Positions 42,568-52,248 of a DNA stretch of 64,000 nucleotides are shown one piece after another. The notes under the pieces are model-generated. The model was not told where the DNA came from. It did not search any database and saw nothing but the letters and a program-made list of their open reading frames with translations. The translations under genes and the position numbers were made by a program. This DNA comes from Candidatus Kirkpatrickella diaphorinae (GTDB taxonomy: Bacteria > Pseudomonadota > Alphaproteobacteria > Acetobacterales > Acetobacteraceae). Position 1 is the first letter of the stretch. Every line of letters starts with the position of its first letter. The stretch spans positions 484,001 through 548,000 of the forward strand of contig NZ_CP107052.1 in NCBI RefSeq assembly GCF_025736875.1. Direction: 5' to 3'.

Positions 42568-45027
42568 GTGACGGAAAAAATGAAAGATAGTGGTGAGAAA
42601 GCCGTGCCGGACGCGCGTAAAGCCGTCGAGAGTCCGGCAGCCGATTATGTGGCGGTTCTACCGCTTCGCGACATTGTGGTTTTCCCGCATATGATTGTGC
42701 CGCTCTTCGTCGGGCGTGAGAAGTCAGTGCGTGCGCTGGAGGCAGTGACCAGTCAGAACAAGCAGATCCTGCTCGTCGCACAAAAGGATGCCTCGCAGGA
42801 CGACCCTTCCTCCGACGATATTTACGGTTTCGGCACAGTTTCCACGATCCTGCAATTGCTGAAACTTCCTGACGGCACCGTTAAAGTCCTTGTGGAGGGC
42901 GTGCGCCGCGCCCGCATCAAATCGTTGCAGGACAGGGACGGACATTTTGAGGCCGTCATTGACGAGGTTGATGACGACCTCAGTGAGGATGAGGAGCTTG
43001 ACGCGCTTGGCCGGACGGCCATCTCGCAGTTTGAGCAATATGTCAAACTCAATAAGAAGATCGCGCCGGAAGTCATGATCTCGATCGGCCAGATTGAGCA
43101 GCCTTCCAAACTCGCGGACACAATCGCCAGTCATCTGACCCTTAAAATCCCCGACAAGCAGAAATTACTTGAGACAATCTCCGTCTCCCAGCGTCTGGAG
43201 CAGGTCTTCACGCATATGGAGCAGGAGATTGGCGTCCTCCAGGTTGAGAAACGCATTCGTAATCGCGTCAAACGACAGATGGAGAAGACGCAGCGGGAAT
43301 ATTACCTCAATGAGCAGTTGAAGGCGATCCAGAAAGAACTCGGTGAGGGTGAAGAGGGGCGTGACGAGACGGCGGAAATTGAGGAGAAAATCAAATCCAC
43401 CCGTCTCTCAAAGGAAGCGCGTGAGAAAGCGACGGGCGAACTGCGCAAGCTGCGGGGCATGAGCCCGATGTCCGCCGAGTCGACCGTCGTGCGGAATTAT
43501 CTCGAATGGCTCCTCTCACTTCCCTGGAAGAAGCGGAGCAAGATCTCCAAAGATCTCGGCGCTGCCCAACAGATACTCGACACGGATCACTACGGACTCG
43601 AGAAGGTCAAGGAGCGGATACTCGAATATCTGGCGGTTCAGTCGCGCGCGCAGAAGCTTAAAGGGCCGATTTTATGCTTCGTGGGTCCGCCCGGCGTCGG
43701 TAAAACATCGCTGGCGCGCTCCATCGCGAAATCGATCGGAAGAAATTACGTCCGTATGTCGCTCGGTGGCGTGCATGACGAATCGGAAATCCGTGGTCAT
43801 CGCCGCACCTATATTGGGTCCATGCCCGGTAAAATCGTCCAGGGCATGAAAAAAGCCAAGACGTCGAACCCGCTCTTCCTGCTTGATGAGATTGATAAAC
43901 TGGGCTCGGACTGGCGCGGTGACCCTTCTTCGGCGCTGCTGGAAGTTCTCGACCCGGAGCAGAACGGCACTTTCAACGATCATTACCTAGAAGTCGATTA
44001 CGATTTATCAGACGTGATGTTCGTGACGACGGCGAATAGCCTGAATATGCCCCAGCCTCTTCTGGACCGGATGGAGATCATCCGCATTTCCGGCTATACG
44101 GAAGATGAGAAAGTCGAGATTGCCCGGCGTCACCTTGTTGAGAAACAGGCCAAGGCCAATAATCTCAAATCATCGGAATGGTCATTGAGTGACGACGCGC
44201 TGCGCGAGATCATTCAGAGTTACACACGTGAGTCCGGCGTCCGTAATCTTGAGCGTGAAATTGCCAAAATTGCGCGCAAGGTTGTCAAAGCCATCGTGAC
44301 ATCGCCGGAAACAAAAAAGATCGACGTCACGGTAGAGAATCTTGCCGGGTTCCTCGGTGTAAAGAGATTTCACCATGGTGAAGCGGAACAGGAAGACCTT
44401 GTCGGCATGGTTTCCGGCCTGGCCTGGACGGAAGTTGGCGGCGAGATCCTGACGATTGAAAGCGTGTTGCTGGACGGTAAAGGGCAGGTTAAGGCGACCG
44501 GTAAATTGGGGGAAGTTATGCAGGAGAGCGTTTCGGCGGCTTTCTCCTATGTGCGGTCCCGCAGTCCTGAGCTTGGCATCTCGCGCAAAGTTTATGAGAC
44601 GCGCGACATCCATGTGCATGTGCCGGAGGGCGCCACGCCGAAAGACGGGCCTTCAGCCGGTGTGGCCATGGCCATCTCGATCATCAGCACCCTGACCGGT
44701 ATCCCGATCCGTCATGATGTCGCCATGACGGGTGAAATCACGCTGCGCGGCCGCGTGCTGGAAATTGGCGGCCTGAAAGAAAAGCTGCTGGCGGCTGTCC
44801 GGGCTGGCATCAAAAAAGTGTTCATCCCTAAGGATAATGAGAAGGATCTGGTCGATATTCCTGAAAATGTGAAATCGGCCTTGTGCATCGTTCCTGTCTC
44901 ACATGTCAGTGAGGTGGTTAATGCGGCCCTGACGAAGCCGGTGACGCCGATCATCTGGTCAAATGAGCCGGATGAAAACTTAACAGGGCGTGAAAATCGG
45001 GGTGAGGGGGCAGGGCTGCCACATTAA
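42568..45027 (+). CDS. lon: ATP-dependent protease Lon
   Basis: From the GTG at 42568 the protein has 819 residues. The N-terminal substrate-binding domain (LPLRDIVVFPHMIVPLFVGR) leads into a coiled-coil region, the AAA+ module with Walker A GPPGVGKTS (near 372), and the protease domain with catalytic serine near 694 in PKDGPSAGVAM and a lysine about 43 residues later. Lon degrades misfolded and regulatory proteins. AGGAG lies 9 bases before the GTG; the ATG at 42580 lacks its own ribosome-binding site. Confidence 0.96.
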   Translation: MTEKMKDSGEKAVPDARKAVESPAADYVAVLPLRDIVVFPHMIVPLFVGREKSVRALEAVTSQNKQILLVAQKDASQDDPSSDDIYGFGTVSTILQLLKLPDGTVKVLVEGVRRARIKSLQDRDGHFEAVIDEVDDDLSEDEELDALGRTAISQFEQYVKLNKKIAPEVMISIGQIEQPSKLADTIASHLTLKIPDKQKLLETISVSQRLEQVFTHMEQEIGVLQVEKRIRNRVKRQMEKTQREYYLNEQLKAIQKELGEGEEGRDETAEIEEKIKSTRLSKEAREKATGELRKLRGMSPMSAESTVVRNYLEWLLSLPWKKRSKISKDLGAAQQILDTDHYGLEKVKERILEYLAVQSRAQKLKGPILCFVGPPGVGKTSLARSIAKSIGRNYVRMSLGGVHDESEIRGHRRTYIGSMPGKIVQGMKKAKTSNPLFLLDEIDKLGSDWRGDPSSALLEVLDPEQNGTFNDHYLEVDYDLSDVMFVTTANSLNMPQPLLDRMEIIRISGYTEDEKVEIARRHLVEKQAKANNLKSSEWSLSDDALREIIQSYTRESGVRNLEREIAKIARKVVKAIVTSPETKKIDVTVENLAGFLGVKRFHHGEAEQEDLVGMVSGLAWTEVGGEILTIESVLLDGKGQVKATGKLGEVMQESVSAAFSYVRSRSPELGISRKVYETRDIHVHVPEGATPKDGPSAGVAMAISIISTLTGIPIRHDVAMTGEITLRGRVLEIGGLKEKLLAAVRAGIKKVFIPKDNEKDLVDIPENVKSALCIVPVSHVSEVVNAALTKPVTPIIWSNEPDENLTGRENRGEGAGLPH

Positions 45028-45036
45028 CCCGCGGCG

Positions 45037-45066
45037 CCCCGATGTCTGTCATCCGTGACATCGGGG
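45037..45066 (+). terminator. Perfect 10-bp hairpin after lon
   Basis: CCCCGATGTC (45037-45046) pairs perfectly with GACATCGGGG (45057-45066) across a 10-base loop. The stem is strong, but no T-run follows. It may protect the lon 3' end or act with Rho. Confidence 0.5.
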
Positions 45067-45149
45067 AAGCCCTGTGTTGTTTGGGTTTCGCTGGCGTCGT
45101 CAAGCGTCAAAATTATCTGTTTTTATAATCTTTCTGGTTTCAGAAGGTG

Positions 45150-45177
45150 TTGACGTTAAAAAAAACCTCTCCATACT
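45150..45177 (+). promoter_or_regulatory. Sigma-70 promoter candidate for hupB
   Basis: TTGACG (45150-45155) and CATACT (45172-45177) are 16 bases apart, with an A-rich spacer and AT-rich sequence upstream. It lies about 70 bases before the HU start codon, giving HU its own transcript apart from lon. Confidence 0.45.
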
Positions 45178-45247
45178 GCACCCGACCGAGGCCGAAAGAT
45201 TGCGGCTTGGGTCATGTGGTAAAAGGCCCAATTTGGAAAGGCATAAA

Positions 45248-45532
45248 ATGAAAAAACCCCTCAACAAGCAGGAGCTTATTGCGGCTGTCGCGAGTCATGC
45301 TGATTTGCCGAAAGCAAAGACGGGTGAAGTTATTGATGCCGTTTTCGAAGTGATCCAGAAAGCCCTTGTCGACAACCAGGAAGTGCGCCTCGTCGGGTTT
45401 GGTTCATTCGCGACGGCGACACGCAAGGCGACAAAAGGTCGTAATCCCCGCACAGGTGAAGAAATCCAGATCCCCGCTTCGACTTCCGTCCGCTTCAAGG
45501 CCGGCAAAGGCTTGAAAGACGCCGTCGCCTGA
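45248..45532 (+). CDS. hupB: DNA-binding protein HU
   Basis: The protein has 94 residues, a homodimeric nucleoid protein. The fold begins MKKPLNKQELIAAVASHADL, and the DNA-binding arm includes GFGSFATATRKATKGRNPRT. It differs from the IHF subunits by the arm sequence and closer HU spacing. ATG 45248 was chosen because the family starts here. It follows lon, the common proteobacterial order, and is followed by a perfect hairpin and tRNA-Val. Confidence 0.95.
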   Translation: MKKPLNKQELIAAVASHADLPKAKTGEVIDAVFEVIQKALVDNQEVRLVGFGSFATATRKATKGRNPRTGEEIQIPASTSVRFKAGKGLKDAVA

Positions 45533-45541
45533 GCCAATTTC

Positions 45542-45567
45542 TGGCACATGTCATCTGCCATGTGCCA
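45542..45567 (+). terminator. Perfect 9-bp hairpin between hupB and tRNA-Val
   Basis: TGGCACATG (45542-45550) pairs perfectly with CATGTGCCA (45559-45567) across an 8-base loop. There is no T-run after it. It ends 7 bases before the tRNA, so it could be a processing signal for a hupB-tRNA transcript. Confidence 0.45.
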
Positions 45568-45574
45568 ACATCAT

Positions 45575-45649
45575 GGGCGATTAGCTCAGCGGTAGAGCGT
45601 CTCGTTTACACCGAGAGGGTCGGCGGTTCAATCCCGTCATCGCCCACCA
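45575..45649 (+). tRNA. tRNA-Val (UAC)
   Basis: A complete cloverleaf: acceptor GGGCGAT/ATCGCCC, D-stem GCTC/GAGC, anticodon stem TCTCG/CGAGA with anticodon TAC, and T-loop TTCAATC. The discriminator is A and CCA is encoded. The birA ATG begins only 4 bases after the CCA. Confidence 0.95.
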
Positions 45650-45653
45650 TGAT

Positions 45654-46424
45654 ATGCTGACAGGGCGCGAATTGTCTAAAATCAAATGGCGCTTGCGTAT
45701 TTATGAGTCACTCCCATCGACTTCGGCTTTCTGTAAAGAGCAGGCCGAGGCCGGGGCAGCGGAGGGGCTGGCCGTCATGGCCCGTCGGCAGACAGCAGGG
45801 CGCGGCACAAAAGGCCGCGTCTGGGTCGCCCCGCCCGGCAATTTGTCATTCTCACTTCTTCTGCGCCCTGCTGACGTCGTTTCCTGCCTTAAAACCCTGC
45901 CATTTCTGACGTCAATCGCTGTTTATGAGGCGATACACGCCCTGCTCCCGACAACGGAACTCACGCTGAAATGGCCGAATGACATTCTTCTGCGGGGAGA
46001 TAAGGTCAGCGGCATCCTCATTGAGTCCAGTCCCGCGCCCGAAGGGTGGGTCGTTGTCGGGATCGGCGTCAATATCCGATCCGCACCTGAAATGCCGGGC
46101 CGTCATCTTGCCTGCCTCGCCCAGCTCGGTCTTTCACCTGCGCCGGAAGCCCTCGCCAAGATGATCATGGATCATCTCAGTGCCGGGCTTGCCGCTTTTG
46201 CCTCTTCAGGCGCTGATTTCGTGCGGGATGCCTGGCTCTCCCGCGCGCACAAAATCGGGACGCGCCTTGCGGTCACGACGGGAGATGACTATACAGAAGG
46301 TTTGTTTCACGGCTTGGGTCCGGAGGGTCAACTTCTGCTTTTGACAGCGGGCAATAAGGTAAAATCGTTCCTGTCGGGTGAAACGTCCATGATGCTACAG
46401 GTTCGCGATGCTCCTTGCCATTGA
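45654..46424 (+). CDS. birA: Biotin--[acetyl-CoA-carboxylase] ligase
   Basis: The protein has 256 residues and is the short, non-repressor form: it lacks the N-terminal DNA-binding domain. It activates biotin with ATP and attaches it to the carboxyl carrier protein. Visible motifs are [20 protein letters not shown] (biotinyl-AMP loop), KWPNDILL and GIGVNI. No ribosome-binding site is visible, because the ATG lies 4 bases after tRNA-Val; a TTG at 45672 is another candidate start. In many relatives birA follows nuoN. It overlaps coaX by 17 bases. Confidence 0.92.
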   Translation: MLTGRELSKIKWRLRIYESLPSTSAFCKEQAEAGAAEGLAVMARRQTAGRGTKGRVWVAPPGNLSFSLLLRPADVVSCLKTLPFLTSIAVYEAIHALLPTTELTLKWPNDILLRGDKVSGILIESSPAPEGWVVVGIGVNIRSAPEMPGRHLACLAQLGLSPAPEALAKMIMDHLSAGLAAFASSGADFVRDAWLSRAHKIGTRLAVTTGDDYTEGLFHGLGPEGQLLLLTAGNKVKSFLSGETSMMLQVRDAPCH

Positions 46425-47199
46425 TGCCGGCAATACAAATATCGTTTTTGCTCTCCATGACGGGGAGAAATGGCGTGGAAATTGGCGCATATCGACCAAT
46501 AATCACCGCACTTCCGATGAATATGGTGCTTGGCTGACCACTTTGCTTGAAAAGCAGGGTATTTCATCAAAGCAGATAACGCGGGCGATTATCGGCACCG
46601 TCGTTCCGGCCGCGCTCTATCATTTGAGGCTGCTTTGTCGCGCCTGGCTTGATCTTGAGCCCCTCATCGCCAATTCGCGCTCCAATTGGGGGCTTGGCTG
46701 CAAAGTTGATACGCCGGATGAAGTAGGTGTTGACCGGCGTCTCAATGGCCTTGCCGCGCATCACATGTTTGGCGGCCCCCTCGTCGTCGTGGATTTCGGC
46801 ACGGCGACAACATTTGATGTTGTGGATGCGGAAGGGGCTTTCTGCGGCGGGGCCATCGCACCGGGCGTCAATCTTTCACTTGAGGCGCTGCACCAGGCTG
46901 CGGCGCGCCTCCCCCGCATCAGCGTCGGCAGGCCGACTTCGGCGATCGGGCGCAACACCATCGTCAGTATGCGCTCGGGCCTCTTCTGGGGTTATGTCGG
47001 GCTGGTAGAAGGGATTGTTTCTCAAATAAAAGCGGAGATGAAGACCCCCCTCGCTGTGATTGCGACAGGCGGGCTTGCACCTCTTTTTTCAGAGGGGACG
47101 TCGCTTTTTCAGCATGTTGCCCTGACTCTGACACTTGATGGATTGCGCCTCCTTGCAGACAGAAATCCTTCTCAGAATGCCATCGATCGCGATGATTGA
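46408..47199 (+). CDS. coaX: Type III pantothenate kinase
   Basis: The protein has 263 residues. CoaX phosphorylates pantothenate in the first step of coenzyme A synthesis. The ASKHA-type motifs are the phosphate-1 loop [15 protein letters not shown], the catalytic aspartate in [11 protein letters not shown], the phosphate-2 motif [15 protein letters not shown] and the adenosine motif ATGGLAPLF. Its ATG lies inside the birA 3' end, so translation is probably coupled. RNase J follows after 42 bases. Confidence 0.95.
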   Translation: MLLAIDAGNTNIVFALHDGEKWRGNWRISTNNHRTSDEYGAWLTTLLEKQGISSKQITRAIIGTVVPAALYHLRLLCRAWLDLEPLIANSRSNWGLGCKVDTPDEVGVDRRLNGLAAHHMFGGPLVVVDFGTATTFDVVDAEGAFCGGAIAPGVNLSLEALHQAAARLPRISVGRPTSAIGRNTIVSMRSGLFWGYVGLVEGIVSQIKAEMKTPLAVIATGGLAPLFSEGTSLFQHVALTLTLDGLRLLADRNPSQNAIDRDD

Positions 47200-47241
47200 C
47201 ATCGAAATTTACCTCTAATTACAACTTATTCTGGAGACTAT

Positions 47242-48888
47242 ATGACAGAAACCATCGGCAATTTTGCCTTTCTGCCTCTCGGCGGAACGGGCGAAATCGG
47301 CATGAACTTGAATCTTTACATGTTAGACGGGCATTATCTGGCTGTTGATTGCGGGATTGGTTTTTCCGGCAATGACACGCCGGAAGCTGAAATCCTCATG
47401 CCCGACCCAAGCTTCCTGGCTGAACGTCACGACCAGCTTTGCGGCCTCGTCGTCACGCATGCGCATGAGGATCATCTGGGTGCGATTGAGCATCTCTGGC
47501 CACAATTCAAATGCCCGATCTACGCGACACCTTTCGCCGCTGCCGTTTTGAAGCGCAAGCTTGGTGAAGCCCGCATGCTCGACAAAGTGCAGATCAACGT
47601 CATCGCGCCCGGCGCGCGTTTTGAGGTGGGTCCGTTCGATCTGCAATTTATTTCGGTGACGCATTCCGTCCCGGAGGCGCAGTCCCTTGCCATGCGCACG
47701 CCCTATGGTAACTACATCCATACGGGCGATTTCAAAATCGATGAGGCCCCCCTCCTGGGCCCGATGACCGATTTCGACAGTTTCCGACAATTAGGGGAGG
47801 ATGGCGTGCGTGCCGTGATCGGCGACAGCACAAATGTCTTCCGTGAAGGCCCCTCGGGCACGGAACAATCGGTGCGGGAAGGGCTGACCACCCTCATCGC
47901 GGACCTGACCGGTCGCGTCGCGGTCACATGTTTTGCCAGTAATGTTGCACGCGTGGAATCCATCGCAATGGCGGCCCGGGCAGCGGGGCGAAAAGTCGTG
48001 ACAGTGGGGCGCTCCCTCCGCAACCTTGAAGTCGCCGCGCGGGAATGCGGCTATCTGACGGATATTCCGCCTTTTCTGACGGAGCAGGATGCAGCGCATA
48101 TCCCGGACCGTGAATTGCTTCTGATCGTCACGGGAAGTCAGGGTGAGCCCCGCTCAGCCTTGACGCGGATCGCGGCAGACACGCACCCGAACATCTCCCT
48201 CGGGGAGGGTGACACCATTATTTACAGCTCACGTATGATCCCCGGCAACGAGCACGCTGTCATCGCCGTGCAGGATAATCTCTCCCGCCGCGGTGTGCGT
48301 GTTTTGACGGATCGTGACCATCCCGTGCATGTTTCAGGTCACGCCACCAGTGGGGACCTGCGCAGACTTTATGAAGTTCTGAAGCCCGAATATGTCGTCC
48401 CCACCCATGGCGAATGGCGCCATCTGACAGCCCATGCGGATCTCGCGCGCAAGGTGGGCGCAAAGACCGTGCTGCTTGAGGATGGGGACATTCTGCAACT
48501 GGCGCCTGGCAAGCCGGAAATCATCGATACGGCACCGACCGGGCGTTACGTACTGGATGGCAGCCGCATCCTGCCCCTGACCAGCGATGTCCTCGCGGCG
48601 CGGCGGCGCATGCTTTATAATGGCATGGTGATTGGCAGCTTCGCTGTCGACGATGAAGGCTTCATGATCGGCCTGCCGAAAATCAGCGCGCCCGGATTGC
48701 TTGAAAGCACGGACCCGGAGTCACACCGGATTGTTGAGGATTTCGCCAATGCCATTGACGATATCCCGGATAATATCCGCGCGGAGGATGACGCGTTCCG
48801 CGATGCGGCCAAAACGGCGCTGCGACGCGCTCTGGGACGCAAATTGCAAAAGCGCCCCCTTGTGGATGTCCATCTCTTACGCGTTTGA
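47242..48888 (+). CDS. rnj: Ribonuclease J
   Basis: The protein has 548 residues. The metallo-beta-lactamase motif HAHEDHLG (H73, H75, D77, H78) is followed by beta-CASP motifs, among them HVSGHATSGDLRRLYEVLKP, and VVPTHGEWRHL. The C-terminal domain helps dimerisation. RNase J is a 5'-3' exonuclease and endonuclease that matures 23S rRNA and other RNAs in Alphaproteobacteria. GGAG precedes the ATG, and a good TTGACA lies at 47196-47201 at the coaX end. A hairpin follows the stop. Confidence 0.95.
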   Translation: MTETIGNFAFLPLGGTGEIGMNLNLYMLDGHYLAVDCGIGFSGNDTPEAEILMPDPSFLAERHDQLCGLVVTHAHEDHLGAIEHLWPQFKCPIYATPFAAAVLKRKLGEARMLDKVQINVIAPGARFEVGPFDLQFISVTHSVPEAQSLAMRTPYGNYIHTGDFKIDEAPLLGPMTDFDSFRQLGEDGVRAVIGDSTNVFREGPSGTEQSVREGLTTLIADLTGRVAVTCFASNVARVESIAMAARAAGRKVVTVGRSLRNLEVAARECGYLTDIPPFLTEQDAAHIPDRELLLIVTGSQGEPRSALTRIAADTHPNISLGEGDTIIYSSRMIPGNEHAVIAVQDNLSRRGVRVLTDRDHPVHVSGHATSGDLRRLYEVLKPEYVVPTHGEWRHLTAHADLARKVGAKTVLLEDGDILQLAPGKPEIIDTAPTGRYVLDGSRILPLTSDVLAARRRMLYNGMVIGSFAVDDEGFMIGLPKISAPGLLESTDPESHRIVEDFANAIDDIPDNIRAEDDAFRDAAKTALRRALGRKLQKRPLVDVHLLRV

Positions 48889-48906
48889 TAAAATCTGATA
48901 AAACGA

Positions 48907-48930
48907 GGGTGAGGGTGTTTTTCCTCACCC
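48907..48930 (+). terminator. Hairpin between rnj and proS
   Basis: GGGTGAGG (48907-48914) pairs with CCTCACCC (48923-48930). The T-run is in the loop rather than after the stem, so this is not a classical terminator; it may be an RNA stability or attenuation element before proS. Confidence 0.4.
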
Positions 48931-48951
48931 ATCATCATCCCGGAATTCTCC

Positions 48952-50265
48952 ATGCGTCTCACAAAAAGCTTTCTGCCCACCCTCAAAGAGGTCCCTGCTG
49001 ACGCCCAGATCGCGTCACATCGTCTTATGTTGCGCGCGGGGCTGATCCGGCAGACAGCATCCGGCATTTACGCCTGGCTGCCGGCGGGCCTGCGCGTTTT
49101 GCGCAATATAGAGCGCATTGTGCGGGAGGAGCAGAACGCGATCGGCGCGCAGGAAGTGCTGATGCCGACCCTCCAATCCGCCGATCTCTGGCGGCAGTCA
49201 GGCCGTTATGATGCGTACGGGCCGGAAATGCTGCGGATCAATGACCGCCACGGGCGCGACATGCTTTACGGTCCGACAAATGAGGAAATGATCACCGAAA
49301 TTTTCGGGCAGACGGTCAAATCCTATCGTGAGCTGCCGCAATCACTCTACCATATTCAATGGAAATTCCGCGATGAGCGGCGGCCCCGCTTCGGGGTCAT
49401 GCGCGGGCGGGAATTTCTGATGAAGGACGCTTATTCCTTCGATGCGGATTATGACGGGGCGGTCGTCTCTTACCGCAAAATGATGCTGGCTTATCTCAGG
49501 ACATTCCAGCGTCTCGGTGTGCGGGCGATCCCCATGCGGGCAGATACCGGGCCGATTGGCGGGGAATTGAGCCATGAATTCCTGATTCTCGCCCCGACGG
49601 GAGAAAGCACCGTCTATTTCGACGCGGCGCTGGAGCAGCAGGACTGGCTTGCACAATCAGTTGATCTTGACGATCCTGAGAGTTTAGGCCGGTTTTTCAA
49701 AGACGTCACCACCTCTTATGCCGCGACCGATGAGATGCATGACGAAACAGCCTGGAAGACCGTCCCAGCCGACAGGCAGCGGGAAGGGCGGGGAATTGAG
49801 GTCGGCCATATTTTCTATTTCGGGGATAAATACACCAGATCAATGGGTGTCTCCGTCAATGGCCCGGATGGGGCGGCGTTTCATCCCCATATGGGATCTT
49901 ACGGTATCGGCGTTTCCCGTCTGACCGGCGCGATTATCGAAGCGCATCATGACGCGCAGGGCATCATCTGGCCGGAATCGGTCGCGCCCTTCAAAGCTGC
50001 GATCCTGAATCTCAAGCCCGGTGACGCGATGGTTGATGAAATCTGCAACAGGTTTAACCATATCGGGGGTGACGCTGTGTTGCTGGATGATCGGGATGAG
50101 CGTGCTGGCGTTAAGTTCAATGATGCGGATCTTATGGGTCACCCATGGCAGATCATTGTCGGACCGCGCGGCGCCAAAGAGGGGCGCGTGGAGCTGAAAA
50201 ACCGTCGCTCCGGTGAAAGGCTTGACCTCAGCGTCGATGAGGCGATTGAAAAGGTTCTGTCGTAA
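48952..50265 (+). CDS. proS: Prolyl-tRNA synthetase (short alphaproteobacterial type)
   Basis: The protein has 437 residues and lacks the large insertion editing domain between motifs 2 and 3 seen in E. coli ProRS, which is normal for Alphaproteobacteria. Class II motifs are visible: motif 1 around [20 protein letters not shown], motif 2 at [20 protein letters not shown], and motif 3 near [14 protein letters not shown]. The anticodon-binding domain is at the C-terminus. Editing of Ala-tRNA-Pro would need a separate protein. lolE follows after two bases. Confidence 0.96.
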   Translation: MRLTKSFLPTLKEVPADAQIASHRLMLRAGLIRQTASGIYAWLPAGLRVLRNIERIVREEQNAIGAQEVLMPTLQSADLWRQSGRYDAYGPEMLRINDRHGRDMLYGPTNEEMITEIFGQTVKSYRELPQSLYHIQWKFRDERRPRFGVMRGREFLMKDAYSFDADYDGAVVSYRKMMLAYLRTFQRLGVRAIPMRADTGPIGGELSHEFLILAPTGESTVYFDAALEQQDWLAQSVDLDDPESLGRFFKDVTTSYAATDEMHDETAWKTVPADRQREGRGIEVGHIFYFGDKYTRSMGVSVNGPDGAAFHPHMGSYGIGVSRLTGAIIEAHHDAQGIIWPESVAPFKAAILNLKPGDAMVDEICNRFNHIGGDAVLLDDRDERAGVKFNDADLMGHPWQIIVGPRGAKEGRVELKNRRSGERLDLSVDEAIEKVLS

Positions 50266-50267
50266 AT

Positions 50268-51515
50268 ATGTTCAATGCTTTTGAGAGAAGTGTCGCGGGG
50301 AGATATTTGCGCGCCCGAAGGGGTGAGCGCTTTGTGTCGATCATCGCGATTTTCTCTCTCATCGGCATTGCATTGGGCGTGGCGACGCTGATCATCGTCA
50401 TGGCGGTCATGAATGGTTTCCGTGATGACCTGATGTCCCGCGTCCTCGGTTTAAATGGTGAGCTGAATATTTACTCAGGCCGCCATGTCATTACCGCCTA
50501 TCAGGACGATGTCGCCCGGATCCGCGCGATCAAAGGCGTTACGCGCGTCACGCCCATGGCAGAGGGGACGATATTGCTCGACGCTGCGGGCTATAGTGCT
50601 GGCGGTTTGATGCGCGGCATCTCAGCAGGTGATTTCGCCGCGCTTCATGCTTTAAGCGATAATATCGTCGCCGGACGGCTGGAGGATTTTCACGGGCCGG
50701 ACGCCATCGCCATCGGGGCGGCTTTATCGACGAAATCAGGGCTGCAACTTGGCAGCAAAGTGACGCTGCTTTCCCCCCAGGGACGCGCAACGCCCTTCGG
50801 CACCATGCCACGCATCCGAAGTTACACGGTTTCCCTTATTTTCGATGCCGGGGTGAATGATTATGACTCCAGCATTGTCTTCCTGCCATTGGAGGCGGCG
50901 CAGAAATTTCTGATGACGCCCAACGGCGTGTCCTTCATTCAAGTCGGGCTGGATGACCCGATGAAGGCCCGGGCGGTCGGCCGTGAAATAGCGCAGCGAC
51001 TGGGTGACCCGCAATTGCGCGTCATGGATTGGACGCGCAGCAATAATGCTTTTCTCGGCGCGTTGGATGTGCAGCAGAATGTCATGTTTCTGATCCTGAC
51101 GCTGATCATCCTTGTCGCGGCCTTTAATGTGATTTCCTCCATGATCATGATGGTTAAGGATAAAACGCGGGATATTGCGGTGTTGCGCACGCTGGGTGCG
51201 ACGCGCGGCGCGATCATGCGCATTTTCCTGATGTGCGGCGCCTCTGTCGGGGTTTGCGGCACGATGATCGGCTTTATCATCGGTGTCGTTTTCTGCCTCA
51301 ATATTGAGCGCATCCAACATGGCATTGAGCATCTGACCCACACAAATCTCTTCAATCCCGAATTTTACTATCTTGAGCATCTGCCCGCACATCTTGTCTG
51401 GTCTCAGGTTATGGATGTGCTTGTCCTCTCACTCATTCTGTCATTCAGCGCCACCCTTTACCCCGCCTGGCGGGCAGCGCGGACGGACCCGGTCGAGGCT
51501 TTGCGTCATGAGTGA
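50268..51515 (+). CDS. lolE: Lipoprotein-releasing ABC permease LolC/LolE
   Basis: The protein has 415 residues with the MacB/FtsX topology: one helix near 24-45, a large periplasmic domain, and three helices in the last third (around 270-300, 320-345 and 380-400). MNGFRDDLMSRVLGLNGELN and MMVKDKTRDIAVLRTLGATR are typical. It forms, with LolD, the inner-membrane complex that releases lipoproteins for LolA. Only one permease gene is here, so it probably works as a homodimer (LolF-like). It overlaps lolD by 8 bases. Confidence 0.93.
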   Translation: MFNAFERSVAGRYLRARRGERFVSIIAIFSLIGIALGVATLIIVMAVMNGFRDDLMSRVLGLNGELNIYSGRHVITAYQDDVARIRAIKGVTRVTPMAEGTILLDAAGYSAGGLMRGISAGDFAALHALSDNIVAGRLEDFHGPDAIAIGAALSTKSGLQLGSKVTLLSPQGRATPFGTMPRIRSYTVSLIFDAGVNDYDSSIVFLPLEAAQKFLMTPNGVSFIQVGLDDPMKARAVGREIAQRLGDPQLRVMDWTRSNNAFLGALDVQQNVMFLILTLIILVAAFNVISSMIMMVKDKTRDIAVLRTLGATRGAIMRIFLMCGASVGVCGTMIGFIIGVVFCLNIERIQHGIEHLTHTNLFNPEFYYLEHLPAHLVWSQVMDVLVLSLILSFSATLYPAWRAARTDPVEALRHE

Positions 51516-52191
51516 GCCGCCCGTTTTCTCCCTCTCCAACATCGTCAAAATTTACGAGTCCGGCGATGAAAAACTGCGCGTCCTTGATGGGGCATCGATC
51601 ACCCTCCAGGAGGGCGAAATCGTCGCGCTCATCGCCCCCAGCGGGACAGGGAAATCGACCTTGCTGCATATTGCCGGATTGCTGGAGCGCCCCGATGCGG
51701 GACAGATCGCGATTGCAGGGCGCGACGTAACGCGCTTCTACGATGCGGAGCGTTCAGCCCTGCGCCGGGATGAAATCGGGTTTGTCTACCAATTCCATCA
51801 CCTCCTCGCTGAATTCACCGCGCTGGAGAATGTCGTGCTCCCTCAACGTATCGGGCGTGTGCCGGCTTCGGTCGCGCGCAGAAATGCAGCGGATCTGCTC
51901 GCGCAATTCGGCCTGTCTCATCGTCAGGACCATCTACCCGGTCGCCTCTCCGGCGGGGAGAAACAGCGCGTGGCGATTGCCCGCGCCCTGGCCAATCACC
52001 CCAAAATTATCCTCGCTGATGAGCCGACGGGAAATCTCGACGGCAAAACATCTGACCTCGTTTTTGATAACCTGCTGGAGGTGGTGCGCAAAGCGCGCGC
52101 AACGGCGTTGATCGCGACCCATAATGAGGCGCTGGCCCGACGCATGGACCGCGTCATCGCCTTGCAGGACGGGAAACTTCACACCGTCTGA
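51508..52191 (+). CDS. lolD: Lipoprotein-releasing ABC ATPase LolD
   Basis: The protein has 227 residues. Walker A is APSGTGKST, where the common glycine is replaced by alanine. The Q-loop follows in YQFHHLLAEFTALENV; this histidine-rich segment is typical of LolD. The signature is LSGGEKQRVAIARAL and Walker B LADEPTGNLD. It powers lipoprotein extraction by the permease upstream. ATG 51508 lies within the permease gene; earlier in-frame starts are not conserved. Confidence 0.94.
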   Translation: MSEPPVFSLSNIVKIYESGDEKLRVLDGASITLQEGEIVALIAPSGTGKSTLLHIAGLLERPDAGQIAIAGRDVTRFYDAERSALRRDEIGFVYQFHHLLAEFTALENVVLPQRIGRVPASVARRNAADLLAQFGLSHRQDHLPGRLSGGEKQRVAIARALANHPKIILADEPTGNLDGKTSDLVFDNLLEVVRKARATALIATHNEALARRMDRVIALQDGKLHTV

Positions 52192-52248
52192 GCAGCCCCT
52201 TCCGCAGACTCGCGGCGTCACCGGGGCGATGACATTCCGCGCACGATT

